Part shown: one piece after another, positions 57,663 to 64,000 of the stretch | Numbering within the stretch: the stretch's first letter is position 1 | How the letters are laid out: every line of letters begins with the position of its first letter | DNA from: Plecoglossus altivelis | Taxonomy: Eukaryota > Chordata > Actinopteri > Osmeriformes > Plecoglossidae | Assembly (NCBI GenBank): GCA_036571765.1 | Contig: BROE01000022.1 | Span: 3,345,037-3,409,036 of the forward strand | Length of the DNA stretch: 64,000 nucleotides | Direction of reading: 5' to 3' | Notes under the pieces: generated by a model | What the model was told of the DNA's origin: nothing | The model's database searches: none | The model's input: the letters and a program-made list of their open reading frames with translations, nothing else | Made by a program: the position numbers and the translations under genes

Positions 57663-57860
57663 TGACTCCCCCTCCCTTCTCTCCCTTCCCTTCTCTCCCC
57701 TCCCTTCTCTCCCCTCCCTTTTCTCCCCTCCCTTCCCTTCCTTCCCCTCTCTCCCCTGAGAAGCTCCCCACCCCGCCCTACCCTGCCCAGCCCCACCCTG
57801 CCTTGCCCTGCCCTGCCCAGCCCCACCCTGCCCTACCCTGCCCTGCACCGCCCTGCCCTG
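57663..57860. repeat. Two fused pyrimidine arrays
   Basis: Left: CCCTTCTCTCCCCT-type repeat (57,663-57,760). Right: CCCTGCCCTGCCCAGCCCCA-type repeat (57,775-57,860). The minus-strand G-rich frames are shadows. Confidence 0.92.
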
Positions 57861-58149
57861 TTGTGATCCTTGGGCTTTTCCAGCAGGCAAGAAAAGTTTA
57901 CTTGGACTGAGGTTTGAGCAATTCAACAACAACACAAACAAACTTCAGGTCCTGCTCAGAGAAGATGTTACACCACAAATGAGTCTTTTGGCATTCATTT
58001 TGGTTGCAGAGCATGTCCAGAGCAGATAATCCAAAAGGCTTACAAAAACTGGTCTCCACTCCATGTTGCTGCCAAATCACAATGATCCGTTCAAGTAATC
58101 CCTGAAAACACTAATCTTTCACTCAGTCTGGACTAATTGTCCAGTAAGA

Positions 58150-58290
58150 ACCTTGCTCAGTTGCATCCCAGCAAAAAGGATGTGGGTTCGATTCCCCCAG
58201 GGGGAACTGTTTGGTTCCCAGGTGTCTCCTGTGCTTGTCTGTGTGTTGACATGTTCTCCATGTGCTCACTTGAAGTTGCTTGCTTGTAAA
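58150..58290 (+). mobile_element. Degenerate tRNA-derived SINE-like fragment
   Basis: TTGCTCAGTTG resembles a polymerase III box A, and GGTTCGATTCC (from about 58,186) is an exact box B. Their spacing is about 11 nt shorter than in a tRNA, so this is not a tRNA gene. Downstream GACATGTTCTCCATGTG weakly resembles the GCATGTTCTCCCTGTG segment common in fish SINEs. Ends and target duplication are not visible. Confidence 0.45.
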
Positions 58291-61200
58291 TAACCTCAAT
58301 AACGACATGCAGAACAAATCATTCTCCTGCCCATATCTATGGACTGCTATCAACAGCATGTTTTAAAAACTTCTGCAAATATTTTTCATGGAGATGCATA
58401 TATGCAGTGGATATTACACTTGTAATGACATTGACAGTACCATTGTAGCCTGCATCATAAATAGGGGCTGGTGCTGAGGCTCTAAGTGGGTAAGTAAAAT
58501 TGTTCTGGCGAAATTCCTTTCAGAACAGTTGTCATTAGTACCAATCCTCCTCTCTTCTCTAGTATTCATGGCCCAGATCTGCTGCTTTAATGCTAATCAT
58601 AGTTCTTATCAAGTCCTAATGCCCAATGACTGCTATTAAGACCCTAACTCTAACCCTTCAGATACAAAGAGAACAGCAGGACTTGTTTCTGAGGAAACCT
58701 AACCTGTAAAGCGAATCAAGTGTTTCCTAACCCTCTCAGAGTACGATGAACATCTGGAACAGGCTAGGCAGGAAGCTGAATTCCCACAAAGATTCAGTTA
58801 GCAAAACAATGAGTAAGTGTGAATCTATTTCTCAGATGTCGACTCACAGTCTATTGTTAGTGACAGATGAAAGTCATATTTCTTGGCTGGGTTGGTTTGC
58901 TGCTGACGCAGGCTTCTGTGAAATATGCCACCAGCCTCTTCACTTCCCACTTGCTCCGGAAAAGAAAGTTCTGGATCTCTAAAGATTAAGCAGTAAATGA
59001 GAATGATTCACTAAGACTCACAAAAATCACTTAATGTCCCTTGCTGACCAGCACAGTCACTACTTTGGGCTGCCTGGCTGGTCATAAGGTAACAGCCTAC
59101 TCTAGGAAGTGGAAGGAAGGAACTAGGCAAGAGATAATTAACAGAATGAAGATACAAGGTCACATCAACATAGAGAAGGGATCAACTAAAAACATCAACA
59201 GCTTTATGAAGGTGGAGAAGACTAGATGAAGGTGTTCAGATAACCTCATTGAAGATGCAGATTTCTCTGGTGATGTGTGGTAGAGGGCTTCTCCTGAGCA
59301 AGCTTGGGGAGAACAGGTCCTGGTTTAATTAGGTCTGTCTTGGACGCCACAGGGATGAATTACATCACATGAATGATGAGTTTAGCCCTCGCCCTTGTCT
59401 GAAGGGACGTCTCCTCTTACACCTGGCTGGCTGGAATGGAGGCTGGTGAAGGTCAAACAGAACCGCGCTGATCAGTCTGACATCCATCCTGGCGTCTGAA
59501 CCGTGACTGTTGACCGCGGAGTTGGACCCAGGCCTTAGAGAGTTTCTGAGGTTGGAATTCAATCACTAACGAGACGCTTGTGGCTTTTCCATGGCAGAGA
59601 ATTGTTTATGTTAGCCTGAGGAAATGAACATTTGATGTGAATAGTTTTAGATTTTTTATTCCTGTTTGTTTATTTTCATCAAATGTATTTGACTTTGTTT
59701 GATCACTTTAGAAAAAAGTGTTTGAATTAAAAACAGCTCATGGTTAGTGTGGTCAGGGTTAGGTAAAGTCCAACAATGATCTGTATTCAATAACCTGAGG
59801 ACCATTACTAAAAAAGAAAAAAACTCCCTCCACCAGCAACATCTCCCAGTTCATCCACCACCTCCAACTCTGACCCTCCTACTGTCTGTGGCCCCACAAC
59901 TGGATGCAAAGTTTGAGCATAATCACTCAGTGGTTCCGGAGCACCCAGCTGACAGCTCATTAAAACTCCAAAAAGTGAGTTCAGTTCCACGTGATCTATT
60001 CATCTCTCTTCTCTGCTGCTTCTCTGCCATCTTCCTTTTCATTACCCAGAACAATCACTAACGCCACAGAATTCATTACACGCAATCAAACCACGTTCCT
60101 GAGGGCCCATTTAATTCACTTCCATTATTAAGGTTATCATCATTATTAATATGTTTGAGTAGAAGGGTACCACTAAGGTGTGTTTCTACAAAAGTGTGGA
60201 GTAATTATTCTGTCGTCACAGGCGTTACTTTGTCCCTGCGTTATGTGACTGATCAATGAATCATAGGAATGTTTTTGTATATTTTAGCCTGTATTTGTCT
60301 AGTAAAATAAATGTACATGAATAGTATTAAGTTATTGATGGACAGACTGACAATAAGGAGAATGTAAACAGCACCATAATATTAAAGCTGTTTTGTAAAC
60401 ACAGTCCATGGACTTGTACAGACTAGAAGACCGTCACCAAAACACAGGTGTCTCCCTGCTCAGGAAAACAGGCTGGGTCCATCACCAGGACTCAGTCACA
60501 CTCTAAGCCTACAAACAAGTGAGTCATTCTGTGTAAGGACAGACGGATGGATGAATAAACTTAAACCGACAGGTTATTAGAACGATGGATGGATGGCCGG
60601 GGAGACTGAATGGAAACAGAGACAAACAAATGAAACCTCTACCAACTGCTCCAGTGGATGTTTATTTGTGGCTTTAAATATTCTTTTAACACAACACAAT
60701 TTAACACAACACAATTTAACACAACACAAATTATGTTGCAAGTCTGGTCAAAGAAATAATTCTTTTTTGCATGTGTGCACTCTGGAGCAACAAATCCTGC
60801 CGTTGAGTATTGCGCACTGATGCAATTTATATGATTTCCTAATAACTCCTCATAGCTCCCAGAGCAAGCTAAACAACACTGTCATGGTTGAACAGCCTTT
60901 AAACCTGGTCCAAGCTGCTGCACTAGTGAGTGTGTTTCTGTTCTACAGCCACAGCTTTTCCACACAACAGTACAGCGCTCATAAATCCTTGTCCTATTGT
61001 GAGCATTTTCTTTTCGTTTGATAGCCTCTGCCTTTAGAGACTGCTGAGGATTGGGCAGTGTGTTTGTCCATGTTCCATTCTGACCAGAAGCTGCTTTGCA
61101 GAGTCACGGTTCAGCTTGGTTAAGACATATCATGCCAAAGACTGTGCTCTCGGGCGAGAATGGCCATGGATCACATTAAAGTAACTTCAGATACAGGGAG

Positions 61201-62334
61201 TTTCATATTCAGATTCCCAGTCATTTCACAAAACTGTCCAAATCATCCCTTTTCATCAATCAAAACTTTGCCAACAGGACTCACTTTTCTCTCACTTTTC
61301 CACATAGTTTCAGCAGTTCTGCCTCAGTATAGCCACAGCACCATGGCCTCCTGCTAGAGTACAGTGGGCCTGGCAGCCTTCCACAGCTGCAGCTAGCGAC
61401 TGGTCCCTTGACAGAAATGTGCCCTAACAGCTCAAGTGTAAGAGGAGGGAGTCTGAGGTTGGGAGAGTGGTGGAGAGCAGTGTAATGAGGGGGGAGACAG
61501 GAGAAGAGCTCACAAGGCCTGGAGGCTGGAGGAGATGCACTATAGCTGTTAGGACCAGTACAATCTTACATCCTCCCTCTTCCATCTCTTTCTCTCCGTC
61601 TCTCACCATTTTTCTCTCCCTCTTCCTTCCCAGTTTGTCTTTCTTTGCCCTCTTTTCCGTTCCCTCTCCTCATCCCCTCATCCCTCTCTCACCTCACTCT
61701 GTTCATCAGCCATGATCCATGCTAATGATGACACTCATAGTAACCAAGACAACAGTGCAGAGGCCCCTGGGGGATGCTAGCAGGCAGTCAGTCATGGAAA
61801 GGATGTAGCTGACCCTGCTCTGTATGCACCTGACATCCACCCACCTGGCAGAGAGGATCACCATGACTGTCTCTGTAAAGCTGAGGACTATTGATGTGCC
61901 CCAACTCTTGAGCAGTCCATAAACAGCGTCCATTCTGCATTTAGAACATCGGCTACTTGACTCATGACAGTAAAACATCTTAGAAGGACATGCTTGTGGT
62001 CTGTCTTAGCAGGTTATGACTGTTTAAACACAGTGGACAGAGTAGCTGTCTGAAGGAGACCACAGAATCAGCCACACAGTTCTTACGTTTTAACGATAAT
62101 TTTGAGGAATCTCTTACAGTTGTCTAAACTCTTTTCCGGTGAATAAATACCAAACCACAACAGCCTCTCTACCTGCCACCAGACAGGACCTCTAATCAGA
62201 GCAGAATGACAGAAAAAGTATGCTCACACAGCTGTGAGTTCTGTTGAACCTCCACCACACTGAGTGTAGTAATGAATTCACCCAGGATGCTATAACTCCA
62301 TCTTATATCCATTAACAGTGTCTTCTCCCAGCCA
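58291..62334. other. Upstream flank, segment 6
   Basis: No recognisable gene. A short 15-bp array AACACAACACAATTT lies at 60,685-60,735; the rest is unique sequence with only short chance frames. Confidence 0.65.
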
Positions 62335-62470
62335 GAGACTCCATATCAATTCATTGGATTATTTAATGTAATCATGCATAATGCAAAGGGATTAATTGAA
62401 AATGGCCGGTCCACAATGGGGCCAATGCATTAAGAAGCTACTTAGAATCAAAAGAGGATTTGCTAAATGG
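62335..62470. promoter_or_regulatory. Candidate conserved non-coding element with POU/SOX/homeodomain cores
   Basis: Dense motif block: TTGGATTATTTAATG, AATCATGCATAATGCAAAG, GGATTAATTGAAAATG, GTCCACAATGGGG. Octamer-like, SOX-like and TAAT cores all fall within about 100 bp of repeat-free sequence. Enhancer status is inference. Confidence 0.28.
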
Positions 62471-62654
62471 TCCTCCAGGCATGAGATTCTGGCAAATTAA
62501 TTCAATGGCAAGTAAGACACTTTTTGAAAGTGCATTACCTTGTACAGATGGAAACACTGTTGTTTTGTTTCTCTCTGACTGTAGCTCAGGCTACGTCGAG
62601 CCAGTAGGGTTAAATGCCAAAATGCATTTAACATACAACACAATGAGTCACAGA

Positions 62655-62800
62655 ATCCTAATGCTATGCACAATGCCAATGCTACGCACAATGCCAATGC
62701 TATGCACAGTGCTAATGCTATGCACAGTGCTAATGCTATGCACAGTGCTCATGCTATGCACAATGCCAATGCTACGCACAGTGCCAATGCTATGCATGTT
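62655..62800. repeat. 18-bp minisatellite, about eight copies
   Basis: Unit AATGCTATGCACAGTGCT with CACAATGCC variants. Period of six codons leaves two frames open. Confidence 0.95.
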
Positions 62801-63479
62801 AATTCATGTGATGTGATGGAGTTCCTTGTATTACTTCTGGTTTGGTTCATCAACCTTAAACACATTGCGTTCGTGAACCACTAATCAAGTCTTTTTCTAA
62901 AAGTTAGTATCTTTATTATGCATACAGAAAGGATTATTAATACTTGTAAGCTTAGAGTTTTACTTTTAAATGTAATAGCAAGATACATGATTTGCCAAGA
63001 GCACTGAATAAACACATGATTCAAATGCCATCGTATTATCTGCTAAAGATAGATAATCAGTTTGCATGGCAAAGTGTGGGCAGGCTGAAATAATTTAACA
63101 TCTATAATTATGTATCTCTATCAACCTCTTTTTTAGAAGGTTTTCAAAAAGATTAGGTATGCTTGTTGTATTAATACATAATGTACGATTTGTCCCCCAG
63201 ACTATCATTGCTGTGAGAGATCGTTAAAACGATGCCTTTGGTAGAACCATTAGCTTAGCCATCCATCGTTTGAAAGACATTTTGTTTTTGACCTTCCTAT
63301 TCGGTTCCCTTCGGTGTCATTTCTCTCCAGGTCACAACTCCATTATGGTTCCCTCCCCAATAGACAGGAGGAGGTTCGCCCCAGGGAAAATACGCACCAT
63401 CAGAATGACTAACCCATCCAGGGGACAACACATGACATTTTTGCAGGCAATTAAAATGCTCCAAACTATCTATCTGTCA
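62801..63479. other. Upstream flank, segment 7
   Basis: AT-rich unique sequence with no gene or repeat recognised. Confidence 0.65.
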
Positions 63480-64000
63480 TTCTCTCAAACGCAGCCATTT
63501 ACTCCCGCTCTCTCCCCTTCTGAGCAATGGTCGCTCTCCCACTCTCTCTTGTTCTCTTCTGTTCACTCACACTTTCTCCTTTCTCTCTTCTCTAAGCTTT
63601 GGTCGCTCTCCCGCTCTCTCCTCTCTGAGCAATGGTCACTCTACTTCTCTCTCCTCTCTGAGCTATGGTCGCTCTCCCTCTCTCCTCTCTAAGCAATGGT
63701 CGCTCTCTCCTCTCTCTCCTCTCTGAGCTATAGTCGCTCTCCCGCTCTCTCCTCTCTCTCCTCTCTGAGCTATGGTCGCTCTCTCCTCTCTGAGCTATGG
63801 TCGCTCTCTCCTCTCTCTCCTCTCTGAGCTATGGTCTCTCTCCCACTCTCTCCTCTCTCTCCTTTCAGATCTATGATCGCTCTCTCATCTCTCTCCTCAG
63901 ATCTATGGTCGCTCTCCCTCTCTCTCCTCTCTGATCTATGGTCGCTCTCCCTCTCTCTCCTCTCTCTCCTCTCTGAGCTATAGTCGCTCTCCCGCTCTCT
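63480..64000. repeat. CT-rich minisatellite running off the window end
   Basis: Units of about 24-34 bp with CTCTCTCCTCTCTGAGCTAT and GGTCGCTCTCC, at least 15 copies, diverged at the left edge. The array continues past base 64,000. Confidence 0.94.

Noticed and set aside
58150..58230. tRNA gene
   Set aside because: Box B is exact, but box A is imperfect and the spacing is too short for a tRNA; no acceptor stem pairing was seen. Better explained as a SINE-like remnant.
39961..64000. A second protein-coding gene in the upstream flank
   Set aside because: I examined the frames of 60-125 codons outside arrays; none shows a recognisable domain, conserved-looking exon with paired splice sites, or codon pattern. 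An unrecognised exon cannot be excluded.

Overview
This window is vertebrate nuclear DNA, almost certainly from a teleost fish. The evidence is ten spliced coding exons with canonical GT-AG junctions, teleost-type transposable elements (a hAT foldback element, a pogo-like TA-target element and a truncated LINE tail ending in GATG repeats), and a very high density of micro- and minisatellites. I see no bacterial operons, rRNA genes or CRISPR arrays. The species cannot be named from the sequence.

The window holds one recognisable gene, read on the minus strand: tmeff2 (tomoregulin-2; transmembrane protein with EGF-like and two follistatin-like domains), possibly one of the two teleost co-orthologues. 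All ten coding exons are present. The start codon is at 39208-39210 and the stop codon at 2-4, only one base from the window edge. Exon lengths of 187, 110, 130, 27, 97, 149, 60, 124, 156 and 97 nt sum to 1137 nt, giving 378 residues plus stop, and every junction keeps phase. The protein has a signal peptide, follistatin domain 1 (10 Cys), a Ser-Gly linker partly encoded by a 27-nt microexon, follistatin domain 2 (10 Cys), an EGF-like domain (6 Cys), one transmembrane helix and a short basic tail. The 3'UTR lies outside the window.

Layout: 1-39,210 is the gene body, with large introns 1-4 and compact exons 5-10. 39,211-39,960 is a CpG-rich promoter region with a TATA-like element, a 15-codon upstream ORF and an E-box. 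From about 39,960 to 64,000 is upstream flanking DNA with no coding exon I can recognise; it holds tandem arrays, a LINE-tail insertion, a SINE-like fragment and a few homeodomain/POU-motif-rich blocks that could be enhancers.

The main points of interest are about splicing and repeats. Many splice sites are directly abutted by tandem arrays. Exon 8 sits between a T52/(GT)n acceptor and a donor that runs straight into (AC)20. An intron 4 minisatellite carries five consensus 5' splice sites in sense orientation. The 27-nt exon 4 has the features of a regulated neural microexon and encodes the putative glycosaminoglycan attachment site. An unclassified hairpin-bearing 168-bp dimer lies inside a 33-bp repeat. 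Most longer open frames in the window are translations of tandem repeats and are not genes.
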